From the NCBI GenBank assembly GCA_900450595.1, contig UGGS01000001.1, forward strand, positions 2,108,001-2,172,000: DNA of 64,000 nt. Reading direction: 5' to 3'. The stretch is from [Flavobacterium] thermophilum (GTDB lineage: Bacteria > Bacillota > Bacilli > Bacillales > Anoxybacillaceae). Positions 1 to 8,996 of this stretch are shown here, piece by piece; position 1 is the first letter of the stretch, and every line of letters starts with the position of its first letter. The notes below the pieces were generated by a model. The model made no database searches and was not told where the DNA came from. It was given only the letters and a program-made list of their open reading frames with translations. A program made the position numbers and the translations under genes.

Positions 1-97
1 CTAAAATATCGGCGTATCGGGCGCGAAACGCCTCTTCGTTAAACGCGTTTTTGACGTTTTCAACCAGTTCATAACAATGGTTGTTAATGCAAATCAC
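1..97 (-). CDS. yutD: YutD-like protein, partial (5' end only)
   Basis: Only the first 32 codons are present, because the gene runs off the left edge of the window. Reading starts at a GTG preceded by a GAGGTGAG ribosome site and gives a peptide beginning VICINNHCYELVENVKNAF, which resembles the start of B. subtilis YutD (DUF1027). The position next to a divergent yutC-like lipoprotein gene matches the B. subtilis yutD-yutC order. The function of the family is not established. The call rests on the short match plus synteny. Confidence 0.7.
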   Translation of the reverse strand, partial: MICINNHCYELVENVKNAFNEEAFRARYADIL

Positions 98-209
98 CGC
101 TCTCACCTCGCCTTTCCACTTTCATCATAAACGATGCACCGCACCCAATCAATTACTGTTATCAAACAGCGAACCGCGTGCCACCCTAAAAGCGAGGGGG
201 GTGCTGACG

Positions 210-896
210 ATGAACCGATGTTGGATCGTCGCCGCGTTCGGAACGGCGATCGCCCTGGCCGGCTGCGCGCAGACGGCGCAGGACGAAAACACCGACGTCT
301 ACAAACGGAGCGGCAATACGATCAATGTGGCCGACCGCAATGAGCTGTACAACGAAAACGGGGTGCCAAACGGCGATGACACGCCGATGAACAACTTCGG
401 CTACGTCCGCCATCAAAAAAGCCCGATCCTCGGCGATGCAAACGGCTATAACGACATGCCGTCGTTCAACCGCGAGCAAGCCGCCGATTTAATCAGCAAA
501 CTGTGCACGCAGCTGCCGGGCGTCAACGACGTCGCCACGCTCGTCACCGATGAAGAGGTGCTTGTCGTCTATGACGCCGACACAAAAAATCGGCAGCAAA
601 CCGCCGACCAAGTGAAAAAGACAGCGCTGTCCGTCGTTCCCCGCTACTACCATGTGTATATCGCCGACAATCCGCAGCTGATGAAAGACATTGAGCGCTT
701 CGGGCGCCTCGATTCGAACGCGCGCAATATCGACCAACTTCTCGATGCCACGATTCAGCGGATGTTGAAATATCCGCAAGGGAAAAAGCTGAGCGACGGG
801 GAAAATGAAAACGGCGAAATGATCAACGAGACAAACGACCACCTCGACCGCGACTTCCGCGACGGCACGCCGCGGCCGACGCCGGCCGGACGGTAG
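210..896 (+). CDS. yutC: YhcN/YlaJ family sporulation lipoprotein
   Basis: Predicted 228-residue lipoprotein of the YhcN/YlaJ family, known from forespore membranes and spores of Bacilli. I chose the ATG at 210 over an upstream in-frame ATG at 81. It follows a GGGGGGTG ribosome site and opens directly into a lipoprotein signal (MNRCWIVAAFGTAIALAGCA), with the lipobox cysteine near residue 18. The family core PGVNDVATLVTDEEVLVVYD lies mid-protein, and the C-terminus is hydrophilic and charged. A rho-independent hairpin follows at once. The molecular role is unknown. Confidence 0.85.
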   Translation: MNRCWIVAAFGTAIALAGCAQTAQDENTDVYKRSGNTINVADRNELYNENGVPNGDDTPMNNFGYVRHQKSPILGDANGYNDMPSFNREQAADLISKLCTQLPGVNDVATLVTDEEVLVVYDADTKNRQQTADQVKKTALSVVPRYYHVYIADNPQLMKDIERFGRLDSNARNIDQLLDATIQRMLKYPQGKKLSDGENENGEMINETNDHLDRDFRDGTPRPTPAGR

Positions 897-902
897 CGAA
901 AG

Positions 903-948
903 AAAACGGTCTGCCTGTTGCTTAAAGAGGCACGACCGTTTCTTTTTT
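903..948 (+). terminator. Rho-independent terminator of yutC
   Basis: Inverted repeat AAACGGTC / GACCGTTT followed by a CTTTTTT run, just after the yutC stop codon. It separates yutC from the convergent lipA. Confidence 0.75.
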
Positions 949-1082
949 CCGGCAACAAAAGCCGCCAGTCAAAGTGTTTGCCGCCTGGGCGCGATGCCCG
1001 CATCTCCCCTCGCAGGCTGTTTGGCGGCAACGAGGGGGGCGGACGCCGGCTTTGACTCCGCAAGCCCGGGCGCCTGCCATCT

Positions 1083-1979
1083 TCACGCCTTCAGCTGCCG
1101 CGCTTTCGCCGCTTCGTTCACCTGCTCGTCGGCATGGTACGACGAACGGACGAGCGGACCGGCCTCGCAATGGCTGAACCCTTTGCTCAGCGCGATTTCT
1201 TTCAGCTCTTGGAATTCGTCCGGATGGTAATATTTGACGACTTTCAAATGTTTTTTCGTCGGCTGCAAATATTGGCCGATCGTCAAAATGTCGACATGGT
1301 TGGCGCGCAAATCGTCCATCGCTTCGATAATTTCCTCTTTCGTTTCCCCAAGGCCGACCATGATGCTCGATTTCGTCGGAATGTCCGGCTGCAGTTCTTT
1401 CGCGCGCCGCAAAAACTCAAGCGAGCGTTCATACGTCGCCCGGGCGCGCACTCTCGGCGTCAGACGGCGCACCGTTTCGATGTTATGGTTTAAAATATCG
1501 GGACGGGCGTCCATCAGCGTTTTTAAGTTTTCATACACGCCGCCCATATCCGATGGCAGCACTTCAATCGTCGTAAACGGATTTTTCCGGCGGATGGCAC
1601 GCACCGTTTCCGCAAACACCGCCGCCCCGCCGTCTTTGAGGTCATCGCGGGCGACGGCCGTAACGACGACATGTTTTAAATTCATGATGCGCACCGACTC
1701 GGCGACGCGTTCCGGCTCTTGCCAGTCAAGCTCGGTCGGGAGCCCGGTTTTGACGGCGCAAAAGCGGCAGGCGCGCGTGCAGACGCTGCCCAAAATCATA
1801 AACGTCGCCGTCCGCCTTACCGCCCAGCACTCATGAATGTTCGGGCACTTCGCCTCTTCGCACACAGTATGTAAACGGTTTTCCCGCATCAGCTTCTTCA
1901 ATCCGATATAATGTTCATTCGTGTTCAGTTTAATCTTCAGCCAGTCCGGCTTGCGGACATGTTCTTCGTTTGTTGCCAT
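1083..1979 (-). CDS. lipA: Lipoyl synthase LipA
   Basis: Radical-SAM enzyme that inserts two sulfurs into protein-bound octanoyl groups to make lipoyl cofactors for the pyruvate and 2-oxoacid dehydrogenases and the glycine cleavage H protein. The 298-residue length is the family norm. The auxiliary cluster cysteines are C40, C45 and C51 ([12 protein letters not shown]), and the radical-SAM CX3CX2C motif is C67, C71 and C74 (CTRACRFC). The ATG at 1979 has a GGAGTG ribosome site seven bases upstream, so an in-frame ATG 13 codons earlier is unlikely. It sits between yutC and lytH as in B. subtilis. Its substrate protein gene gcvH lies about 22 kb away. Confidence 0.97.
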   Translation of the reverse strand: MATNEEHVRKPDWLKIKLNTNEHYIGLKKLMRENRLHTVCEEAKCPNIHECWAVRRTATFMILGSVCTRACRFCAVKTGLPTELDWQEPERVAESVRIMNLKHVVVTAVARDDLKDGGAAVFAETVRAIRRKNPFTTIEVLPSDMGGVYENLKTLMDARPDILNHNIETVRRLTPRVRARATYERSLEFLRRAKELQPDIPTKSSIMVGLGETKEEIIEAMDDLRANHVDILTIGQYLQPTKKHLKVVKYYHPDEFQELKEIALSKGFSHCEAGPLVRSSYHADEQVNEAAKARQLKA

Positions 1980-2139
1980 CGTTCTCACTCCACTTGTCGA
2001 GGATTGTTCCATTTTCATTATAAATGAAAAACGCGAAAAAACACAAAAAAATAAGCCGCTTTCCTCTTTTTAACATTTATGAATCGCCTGTTTCTCCCCA
2101 AACTAAACATATGAAATGGGCGAAAAGGGGGGATTCCAC

Positions 2140-3132
2140 GTGCACCGATGGTTTGTCGCCCTATGGGTGGCGACGGTGTTGTTCATAGCGGCCAGCGCGG
2201 CTTCGGCGGCGGAAAACGACGACGCAGTATACGAACAGCGCATGGAGCTGTATAAAAAAGCGGAGGCGGTTTCGCTCATTCCATGGTATTACTTTGCCGC
2301 CATCGACCAGTATGAACGGAACATCCGGCAAGCGCGCCGCGACTTGCCAAAACCAACCGGCGTCCTCGGCATTTATATGAAACCGGACGTATGGGCCGGA
2401 CCGCTGAACAAAAATCCGCACGATACGAACCCGTTTACGATTTCCCAGTTTGGCGGGCTCGGTGTGGACGGAGACGGGGACGGCAAGGCGCGGGCGGATG
2501 ACGACGACGACGTCATCATGGCCATGGCGCGCTATTTGCAGACATACGGCATCGATCATCGCCATATTAAAATCGCGCTTTGGAACTATTACCAGCGTTC
2601 CAAAACGGTGGATTTGATTTTAGGAAAAGTGAAGATTTATAAAAAATACAAGACATTGAAACTGGATGACCATGTCTTTCCGCTCCCGTTGCGGGCGAAT
2701 TACAGCTACCGCGACACGTGGGGCGATGCGCGCGGCTGGGGCGGGCGCCGCATTCATGAAGGAACCGACATTTTCGCCGGCTACGGCGTGCCGGTCCGCT
2801 CGACGTGCTATGGCATTGTCGAACTGAAAGGATGGAATAAATACGGCGGCTGGCGCGTCGGCATCCGCGACATCAACAACACGTACCATTATTTTGCCCA
2901 TTTGAACGGCTTTGCCGCCGGGCTTCGCGAAGGGCAAATCGTCGAGCCGGGCACGATCATCGGCTCGGTCGGCAGCTCCGGCTACGGGCCGCCGGGCACC
3001 GCTGGAAAGTTCCCGCCCCACCTCCATTACGGCATGTACAAAGACAACGGCTATACGGAGTGGGCGTTTGACCCGTATCCGCACTTGAAAGCGTGGGAGC
3101 GGGCCGAGCGGCAGCAACAGCGGCGCCGCTAG
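2140..3132 (+). CDS. lytH: LytH-like M23 metallopeptidase (sporulation cell-wall endopeptidase)
   Basis: 330-residue exported zinc peptidase. In B. subtilis the orthologue LytH is a mother-cell L-Ala-D-Glu endopeptidase that trims spore cortex precursors. The GTG start at 2140 follows an AAGGGGGG ribosome site and opens into a signal peptide (MHRWFVALWVATVLFIAASA). The C-terminal half is a LytM/M23 domain with the zinc ligands in HEGTDIFAGYG and HLHYGMY. The N-terminal half contains a helical segment of unknown role. It is divergent from lipA and ends in a bidirectional terminator shared with the liv operon. Confidence 0.9.
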   Translation: MHRWFVALWVATVLFIAASAASAAENDDAVYEQRMELYKKAEAVSLIPWYYFAAIDQYERNIRQARRDLPKPTGVLGIYMKPDVWAGPLNKNPHDTNPFTISQFGGLGVDGDGDGKARADDDDDVIMAMARYLQTYGIDHRHIKIALWNYYQRSKTVDLILGKVKIYKKYKTLKLDDHVFPLPLRANYSYRDTWGDARGWGGRRIHEGTDIFAGYGVPVRSTCYGIVELKGWNKYGGWRVGIRDINNTYHYFAHLNGFAAGLREGQIVEPGTIIGSVGSSGYGPPGTAGKFPPHLHYGMYKDNGYTEWAFDPYPHLKAWERAERQQQRRR

Positions 3133-3149
3133 CAGCGGCGGCTGGACAA

Positions 3150-3176
3150 AAAAGAGGCCGATGTCGGCCTCTTTTC
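3150..3176. terminator. Bidirectional terminator between lytH and livF
   Basis: A GAGGCCGA-TG-TCGGCCTC stem flanked by AAAAAA on the left and TTTT on the right serves the convergent lytH (+) and liv operon (-). Confidence 0.85.
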
Positions 3177-3191
3177 GTCTTTCTGCTTTCG

Positions 3192-3899
3192 TTAATGCCC
3201 GCCCAAATACACCTGCTTCACCTGCTCGCTCGCCTGCAGCTCGCTCGCCGCCCCCGACAGGACGACGCGCCCGGATTCGATGACGTAGGCGCGGTCGGCG
3301 ATGGAGAGCGCCATGTGGGCGTTTTGTTCGACAAGCAAAATCGTCGTTCCCGATTCGTTGATTTCCTGAATGATGCGGAAAATCGTCTTCACCAGCAGCG
3401 GCGCGAGCCCCATCGACGGTTCGTCAAGCAAGAGCAGCTTCGGGCGCGCCATGAGCGCACGGCCGATGGCGAGCATCTGCTGCTCGCCGCCCGAAAGCGT
3501 GCCGGCCAGCTGCTTGCGCCGCTCCTCGAGGCGCGGGAACAGCTGAAAGACTTTGGCAAAGTCTTGTTGAATGCCGTCTTTGTCTTTGCGCAAAAACGCG
3601 CCAAGCTCCAAGTTTTCCTCGACCGTCATATTGGCGAACACGCGCCGCCCTTCCGGCACGTGGGAAATGCCGTGCTTGACGATCGTTTGCGCCGCCTTGC
3701 CGGCGATCGAAGCCCCTTCGTAGACGATGTCGCCGCTTTTCGGATTCAACAAGCCGGAGATCGTTTTTAGCAGCGTCGTTTTGCCGGCGCCGTTTGCGCC
3801 GATCAGCGTGACGATCTCGCCTTTGTTCACCTCAAGCGATACGCCTTTTAAGGCATGAATGTTGCCGTAAAACACATCGATTGCCTCCACTTTCAACAC
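3192..3899 (-). CDS. livF: Branched-chain amino acid ABC transporter ATP-binding protein LivF
   Basis: 235-residue cytoplasmic ATPase, one of two nucleotide-binding subunits of a high-affinity Leu/Ile/Val-type importer. Walker A is GANGAGKTT, the ABC signature LSGGEQQMLAIGRAL, and Walker B LLLLDEPS followed by the H-loop region. The length equals the LivF norm. I prefer the GTG at 3899, which lies just past the livG stop and has a GAGGTG ribosome site inside livG, over an earlier ATG. It is the last gene of livKHMGF. Confidence 0.92.
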   Translation of the reverse strand: MLKVEAIDVFYGNIHALKGVSLEVNKGEIVTLIGANGAGKTTLLKTISGLLNPKSGDIVYEGASIAGKAAQTIVKHGISHVPEGRRVFANMTVEENLELGAFLRKDKDGIQQDFAKVFQLFPRLEERRKQLAGTLSGGEQQMLAIGRALMARPKLLLLDEPSMGLAPLLVKTIFRIIQEINESGTTILLVEQNAHMALSIADRAYVIESGRVVLSGAASELQASEQVKQVYLGGH

Positions 3900-3900
3900 G

Positions 3901-4680
3901 TCACGACACCTCCTCGCCAAGGTAAGCCTCGATCACTTTCGGGTTGCTGCGCACTTGTTCCGGCGTGCCTTCGGCGATCAGCTGGCCGTGATCCAACACG
4001 TAAATGCGCTCGCATATGCCCATCACAAGCGACATATCATGCTCAATCAACAAAATCGTCAACGCAAACCGTTCGCGAATGAACGCAATCAACTTCATCA
4101 ATTCTTTCGTTTCTTGCGGGTTCATGCCGGCGGCCGGCTCGTCAAGCAAAAGCACTTTTGGCTGCGCCGCCAGCGCCCGGGCGATCTCAAGCCGGCGCTG
4201 CTGGCCGTACGGCAAGTTTTTCGCTTTCTCGTGCATGACGCCGTCAAGCTGGAAAATTTTTAAAAACTCGATCGCCTTTTCTTCCATTTCCTTTTCCCCG
4301 CGGAAATGGGACGGGAGGCGGAGAATGGAGCTCGCGATCGAATGGCGGGCGTGCGCATGGTAGGCGACTTTCACGTTGTCGAGCACCGACAGCTCGCCGA
4401 ACAGGCGAATGTTTTGAAACGTCCGGCTGATCCCTTTGCGCGTAATTTTATACGGCGGCAAGCCGTTCAACGTTTCGCCGTCTAGCATAATCCGCCCTTC
4501 CGTCGGCACATACACGCCGGTCAATAAGTTAAACAGCGTCGTTTTCCCCGCGCCGTTCGGGCCGATGAGCCCGACAAGCTCCCCTTGATACAGCTCCATC
4601 GTCACACCGGAGAGCGCCTTCAGCCCGCCAAACTGGATGCCGACATTTTCTGCCTTAAGCAACGGTGTTTTTGCCGCCAT
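3901..4680 (-). CDS. livG: Branched-chain amino acid ABC transporter ATP-binding protein LivG
   Basis: 259-residue second ATPase of the importer. Walker A is GPNGAGKTT, the signature region is LPYGQQRRLEIARAL, Walker B is VLLLDEPAAGMNP and the switch histidine is in LLIEHDMSLVM. The long insert between Walker A and the signature, and the C-terminal IAEGTPEQVRSNPKVIEAYLG, are typical of LivG rather than LivF. Its start overlaps the end of livM and its stop nearly abuts livF, which implies translational coupling. Confidence 0.93.
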   Translation of the reverse strand: MAAKTPLLKAENVGIQFGGLKALSGVTMELYQGELVGLIGPNGAGKTTLFNLLTGVYVPTEGRIMLDGETLNGLPPYKITRKGISRTFQNIRLFGELSVLDNVKVAYHAHARHSIASSILRLPSHFRGEKEMEEKAIEFLKIFQLDGVMHEKAKNLPYGQQRRLEIARALAAQPKVLLLDEPAAGMNPQETKELMKLIAFIRERFALTILLIEHDMSLVMGICERIYVLDHGQLIAEGTPEQVRSNPKVIEAYLGEEVS

Positions 4681-5629
4681 GATTCATTCCTCCCTGCGCT
4701 GCCTTCCGCCATTTGAAGAGCGAAGATAGTTCTTTCGTCCCCATCAGCCCGGTTGGACGGTACAGCATCACCAAAATCAAGACGATGCTGTAAATGATCA
4801 TCCGCGTTTCCGGATAGTTTTGCAAGAACGTCGAAACGATCGTCAGCAGCACCGCCGCCACCACCGCGCCGGATAGGCTGCCGAGCCCACCGAGGACGAC
4901 GAAAATCAAAATGTCGAACGATTTCAGGAAGCCAAAGTTCGATGGCTGAATGATGTAAAAGTGGTGCGCATACAGCGCTCCGGCGATGCCGGCGAAAAAC
5001 GAACCGATCGCAAACGCCGCCACTTTGTAATACGTCGTATTGATCCCCATGGCATCAGCGGCGATTTCATCCTCGCGAATCGAAATGCACGCCCGTCCGT
5101 GCGTCGAGTTCGTGAAGTTGGCGATCACCAAAATCGTGACAAACAGGCAGGCGAACACCCACGGCCATGTCGTCATATGCGTCACCGTCATGCCGCTCGC
5201 CCCGCCGACGTAATCGATGTTCAAGAGCGCGATGCGGACAATTTCGCCAAACCCGAGCGTCGCGATGGCCAAATAATCGCCTTTTAAGCGCAAGCTTGGC
5301 ACACCGATGATAAGACCAGCGAGCATCGCCGCCACCCCGGCGGCCAAAACGCCGGCCGCAAACGGCAGCTGCAGCTTCATCGTCATAATCGCGGAGGCGT
5401 AAGCACCGACAGCGAAAAAGCCGGCATGACCAATCGAAAATTGTCCAGTAATTCCGATAATTAAATGGAGACTGGCCGCCAAAATCACGTTAATCGCCAT
5501 AAAAAAGAGGGTGTTCACATAAAAGATGTTTAACGTTCCGCTTGTAATCAGCCACTGGACAACGGCGAAAAAGGCGAACGCCAATATGATGGAAACCCAA
5601 AACCCACGTGTCCGCTTCCAAGTTGCCAT
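4655..5629 (-). CDS. livM: Branched-chain amino acid ABC transporter permease LivM
   Basis: Polytopic membrane permease with about eight to ten hydrophobic segments and the family features GQFSIGHAGFFAVGAYASA near the N-terminus and the EAA-like cytoplasmic loop SIREDEIAADAMGI. I place the start at the ATG at 5629, which has AAAGGA upstream at workable spacing. An in-frame ATG four codons earlier overlaps that ribosome site. The 3' end overlaps livG. It pairs with LivH to form the channel. Confidence 0.93.
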   Translation of the reverse strand: MATWKRTRGFWVSIILAFAFFAVVQWLITSGTLNIFYVNTLFFMAINVILAASLHLIIGITGQFSIGHAGFFAVGAYASAIMTMKLQLPFAAGVLAAGVAAMLAGLIIGVPSLRLKGDYLAIATLGFGEIVRIALLNIDYVGGASGMTVTHMTTWPWVFACLFVTILVIANFTNSTHGRACISIREDEIAADAMGINTTYYKVAAFAIGSFFAGIAGALYAHHFYIIQPSNFGFLKSFDILIFVVLGGLGSLSGAVVAAVLLTIVSTFLQNYPETRMIIYSIVLILVMLYRPTGLMGTKELSSLFKWRKAAQGGMNHGGKNTVA

Positions 5630-5644
5630 GTTCCATACCATCCT

Positions 5645-6523
5645 TTACACTTTTTCTCGTACATTTTTCCCAAACAATCCGGCCGGCCGGAAAATGAGGA
5701 TGAGAATTAAAATGATGAACGCCACCCCGTCACGCCAAAGCGAATAGCCAAGCCCGCTGACGAGCGATTCGATAACGCCAAGCAAAAGCCCTCCTACCAT
5801 CGCTCCCGGAATGATGCCGATCCCTCCCAACACGGCGGCGACAAACGCCTTCAAGCCTGGGAGAATGCCCATCAGCGGGTCGATCTTCGTATAATAAATG
5901 CCAAAAATGACGCCGGCTGCCCCGGCGAGCGCCGAGCCGATGGCAAACGTGGCCGAAATCGTATTGTCGACGTTAATCCCCATCAATCGAGCCGCTTCCG
6001 CATCATGCGAGACGGCGCGCATCGCTTTCCCGATTTTCGTTCGGTGAACGATGAATTGAAGAAGGATCATTAAGACGAGGGACGTGCCGAGGATGAATAG
6101 CGACTGGCTGCTAATGACGACGCCAAACAGCTCCAAATTCTGCTTTGGAAGCAGCGTACCCGGATACGCTTCCGGCTGCGCCCCGCGCAAATAAATCATC
6201 ACGTACTCGATCAAAAGCGAGACACCGATGGCCGTAATGAGCACAGCAATGCGCGTCGCGTTGCGCAGCGGCTTGTACGCAATCCGCTCAATGACTACCC
6301 CGAGCACGGCGCAGGCGGCCATCGCCAACAACAGCGCTGGGAAAAAACCGACGCCGAGCATCGTCACAGCGTAAAAACCGACGAATGAACCAATCATAAA
6401 GACGTCGCCATGGGCGAAGTTAATGAGCCGGACGATGCCATACACCATCGTATAGCCAAGCGCGATGAGCGCATAAATGCTGCCTAGCGAAATGCCGTTG
6501 ACCAGCTGTTGAATGAGTTCCAT
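5645..6523 (-). CDS. livH: Branched-chain amino acid ABC transporter permease LivH
   Basis: 292-residue membrane permease. The N-terminus MELIQQLVNGISLGSIYAL and the loop MRAVSHDAEAARLMGIN are hallmarks of LivH. The start at 6523 has an AAGGAG site eight bases upstream, and the in-frame ATG 30 codons earlier has none. It lies between the binding-protein gene and livM, separated from the former by a GC-rich hairpin. Confidence 0.94.
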   Translation of the reverse strand: MELIQQLVNGISLGSIYALIALGYTMVYGIVRLINFAHGDVFMIGSFVGFYAVTMLGVGFFPALLLAMAACAVLGVVIERIAYKPLRNATRIAVLITAIGVSLLIEYVMIYLRGAQPEAYPGTLLPKQNLELFGVVISSQSLFILGTSLVLMILLQFIVHRTKIGKAMRAVSHDAEAARLMGINVDNTISATFAIGSALAGAAGVIFGIYYTKIDPLMGILPGLKAFVAAVLGGIGIIPGAMVGGLLLGVIESLVSGLGYSLWRDGVAFIILILILIFRPAGLFGKNVREKV

Positions 6524-6575
6524 GATTGCACGCTCCTTAACGAAAACTCGTCGTTGGCCAAAAGAAATGCCGGAT

Positions 6576-6601
6576 GGGAGGGCGCCCCTTAGGGGCCTCC
6601 C
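6576..6601 (-). promoter_or_regulatory. Intercistronic hairpin between livK and livH
   Basis: A strong GC stem (GGGAGGcCCC / GGGgCgCCTCCC) without a downstream U-run lies in the 105-bp gap after livK. Such hairpins after solute-binding-protein genes commonly stabilise or partly terminate the transcript, so the binding protein is made in excess over the permease. That role is inferred here. Confidence 0.55.
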
Positions 6602-6628
6602 CTGTCCACGCATCCATCCAGCCTTTTA

Positions 6629-7822
6629 TTACGGATTCACTTTTGTTTTAAATTGCTGCTGCCCGTCTTTGAATTCCAAAATAATGGCCGATTTGACAGG
6701 ATTGTGGTTTTGATCGACCGTAAATGTTCCCGTGACAAGCTGCAAATCTTTCGTTTGCGCCAGCGCGTCTTTAATTTTCACCGGATCGACGCTGCCAGCC
6801 CGTTTGATGGCATCCGCCAAGAAGTATGCCGTATCGTAGCCAAGGGCGTTAAAGGCGTCCGGCGCTTTATTGTATTTTGCTTCGAACGCTTTGACGAACT
6901 CTTGAATTTTCGGATCCGGGTCGCCCGACGAATAGTGGTTCGTAATATACGTATTGTTCAACGCGTCTTTGCCGGCAATTTCAACAAGCTTCGGCGAATC
7001 CCAGCCGTCGCCGCCCATGATCGGCACGTTCAAACCGAGTTCGCGCGCTTGTTTGACGATCAAACCGACTTCTTCATAGTAGCCCGGCAAGAATAAAAAT
7101 TCCGGATTGGCCGATTTAATGCTCGTCAGCGTGGCGCGGAAGTCGGTGTCTTTCGCCACATACGCTTCTTCGGCAACAATTTGGCCGCCGCCGGCTGTAA
7201 ATGTGTCTTTAAATGACGCCGCCAGCCCTTTCGAGTAATCGCTCGCGCTGTCGATCAAAACAGCCGCCTTTTTTACTTTCAAGTCGTTCAGCGCAAATTT
7301 GGCCGCCACCGTTCCCTGGAACGGGTCGATAAAGCACGTCCGGAAGACGAACTCGTTCACTTTGCCATCTTTGACGGTCACCGTTTCGCTCGTCCCAGAC
7401 GGTGTAATAATCGGAACTTTATTGTCATTGGCAATTTGCACTTGAGCGAGCGTGTTCGTGCTCGTCGCCGACCCGATAATGGCAGCGACTTTATCTTGAC
7501 TGATCAGCTTGATGGCGCCGTTTGTCGCTTCGGCCGCTTCCGATTTGTTGTCTACTTTGACAAGCTCCAACTTTTTGCCGTTGATTCCTTCTTTGTTGAT
7601 TTCCTCAAACGCCAGCTCTACTCCTTCGGCGATCGACTGTCCATACGAAGCGACCCCGCCGGAGAGCTCAAGGTTGGCGCCGATTTTAATGACATCGCCG
7701 CCTCCTCCGCCGCCGTTTCCGCCTGAAGAACTGCCGCTTTGTTGGTTGCCGCCGCAGCCGGCCAAAAGACCTGCTGTCAGCATCAATGAGAAAAAGACAC
7801 CTGCTGTTCTTTTTTTCTTCAT
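6629..7822 (-). CDS. livK: Branched-chain amino acid-binding lipoprotein (LivK/LivJ type)
   Basis: 397-residue extracytoplasmic solute-binding protein, family Peripla_BP_6. It begins with a lipoprotein signal peptide MKKKRTAGVFFSLMLTAGLL ending at the lipobox AGC, then a Gly/Ser-rich tether of about 20 residues and the mature domain starting near IKIGANLELSGGVASYGQS. A GGGGGGAAC ribosome site precedes the ATG. It is first in the operon, downstream of a candidate promoter and a leader of about 170 bases. Substrate preference (Leu, Ile, Val or a relative) cannot be decided from sequence. Confidence 0.92.
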   Translation of the reverse strand: MKKKRTAGVFFSLMLTAGLLAGCGGNQQSGSSSGGNGGGGGGDVIKIGANLELSGGVASYGQSIAEGVELAFEEINKEGINGKKLELVKVDNKSEAAEATNGAIKLISQDKVAAIIGSATSTNTLAQVQIANDNKVPIITPSGTSETVTVKDGKVNEFVFRTCFIDPFQGTVAAKFALNDLKVKKAAVLIDSASDYSKGLAASFKDTFTAGGGQIVAEEAYVAKDTDFRATLTSIKSANPEFLFLPGYYEEVGLIVKQARELGLNVPIMGGDGWDSPKLVEIAGKDALNNTYITNHYSSGDPDPKIQEFVKAFEAKYNKAPDAFNALGYDTAYFLADAIKRAGSVDPVKIKDALAQTKDLQLVTGTFTVDQNHNPVKSAIILEFKDGQQQFKTKVNP

Positions 7823-7998
7823 TTCTTGTTCCCCCCATTATTCAAAATGTTCTGTCACCGATGTGCGCCTAGCGGCATTCCACGAATCAAGCGCCGTTCC
7901 CGTGCGCATGATCATCATGTGTTGAAAGGAGGCCGCGTCCAAAACCGGCCCTTCTTGTTTCCTGTCCCTTTGCCCCGGCTCTCACATCCCCTCCAGAC

Positions 7999-8026
7999 CT
8001 TATATAAATAATAAAACTATTTTCAA
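7999..8026 (-). promoter_or_regulatory. Candidate sigma-A promoter of the liv operon
   Basis: On the minus strand TTGAAA, a 16-base spacer, then TATAAG, in a locally AT-rich island. If used, transcription starts near 7990 and leaves a leader of about 170 bases before livK. The rest of the 7823-8080 gap holds no gene I can support. Confidence 0.4.
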
Positions 8027-8080
8027 TTTAATATAATACTACAAAATTTACAACGGCTCGTCTAGCTCTTTTCTTTTTGA

Positions 8081-8125
8081 AAACAAAAAAGCTCGTTCAC
8101 TCCCCGTCGTGGGGAGCGAACAAGC
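8081..8125 (-). terminator. Terminator of the yunB-side transcript
   Basis: A long interrupted stem, read on the minus strand as GCTtGTTCgCTCCCC / GGGGAGtGAACgAGC, followed by TTTTTTG. It ends minus-strand transcription from yunB before the liv operon. Confidence 0.75.
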
Positions 8126-8197
8126 CTGGAAAAGGACGCCGGATCGACGCTTTCGTTGTATAACGTTTCCATGTTTCCGGCAAAACCATTTTCTGAA

Positions 8198-8944
8198 CTA
8201 GCGCTTCGGAAGCGGAACCGACGGGCCGAGCGGGCCGCCGTTTTTGTTGTAAAACTGCGGCACTTCTCCTGGAATGAAGCGCATCACGACCGGAATATCG
8301 TTTTTGACCGTCGTCAGTTTGGACGCAAACGGGATGACGACTTGGATGTCGACTTCGACATGAACGTCGATCTCAATAAAAAAGCTGTTAATGTCATAGG
8401 CGCGAATTTCCTTTGTCACTTCCGAATTGACGTTGCCGACAATTTGAAACTGCACCGGAACGCGCGGGCCGAGATTGGCGAGCAGCGCGTTGTTCGTCAC
8501 TTGGCCGAGCGGGATGTAGTAAATGATGCCGCGGCTGTCTCCTTGGCCGGATTCGACCTCAGGCAGCACCATCCGCTCGATCCGTCCTTCTGTCGCCGCC
8601 TTTAAACTCGCCATCACATGGTCATCTATTTCTTCCAAAATGCGGTTGATCGCCTCGGCGTTAAAATCGACGGAAACAATTCGCCCGCTGTTGTCTTGCT
8701 GGACGGTCACGAGCTGCTGGAATTTCGGATTTTCTTCTTTAAACTGCTCCTCAAGGGCGTTATTGACGATCAAGTTGGCGATCCGCTTCGTTTCCGTTTC
8801 GGCAATTTCCATCAGCACCGGCTCAATGCCTTTATTCACGATCCAAAGCCCGGCCGCTGTGGAAAACATAAAAAAAACGAACGTCAATAAAAACACGTAG
8901 CGGAACGGAAGCGGCCCTCTCCGCACAAATCGGGGGCGCAACAA
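8198..8944 (-). CDS. yunB: Sporulation protein YunB
   Basis: 248-residue protein of the YunB family, needed for efficient sporulation in B. subtilis with an unknown biochemical role. It has an Arg-rich N-terminus and a single membrane anchor (YVFLLTFVFFMFSTAAGLWIV) at about residues 17-37. The extracytoplasmic remainder includes the conserved stretch GIIYYIPLGQVTNNALLANLG. Start is TTG, supported by GGAGGG about nine bases upstream. It opens the conserved yunB-yunF run. Confidence 0.88.
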   Translation of the reverse strand: MLRPRFVRRGPLPFRYVFLLTFVFFMFSTAAGLWIVNKGIEPVLMEIAETETKRIANLIVNNALEEQFKEENPKFQQLVTVQQDNSGRIVSVDFNAEAINRILEEIDDHVMASLKAATEGRIERMVLPEVESGQGDSRGIIYYIPLGQVTNNALLANLGPRVPVQFQIVGNVNSEVTKEIRAYDINSFFIEIDVHVEVDIQVVIPFASKLTTVKNDIPVVMRFIPGEVPQFYNKNGGPLGPSVPLPKR

Positions 8945-8996
8945 AATGAAATCCCTCCTTTACAAGCTATATGTATGCTTGCAAGGAGGGATTTTT

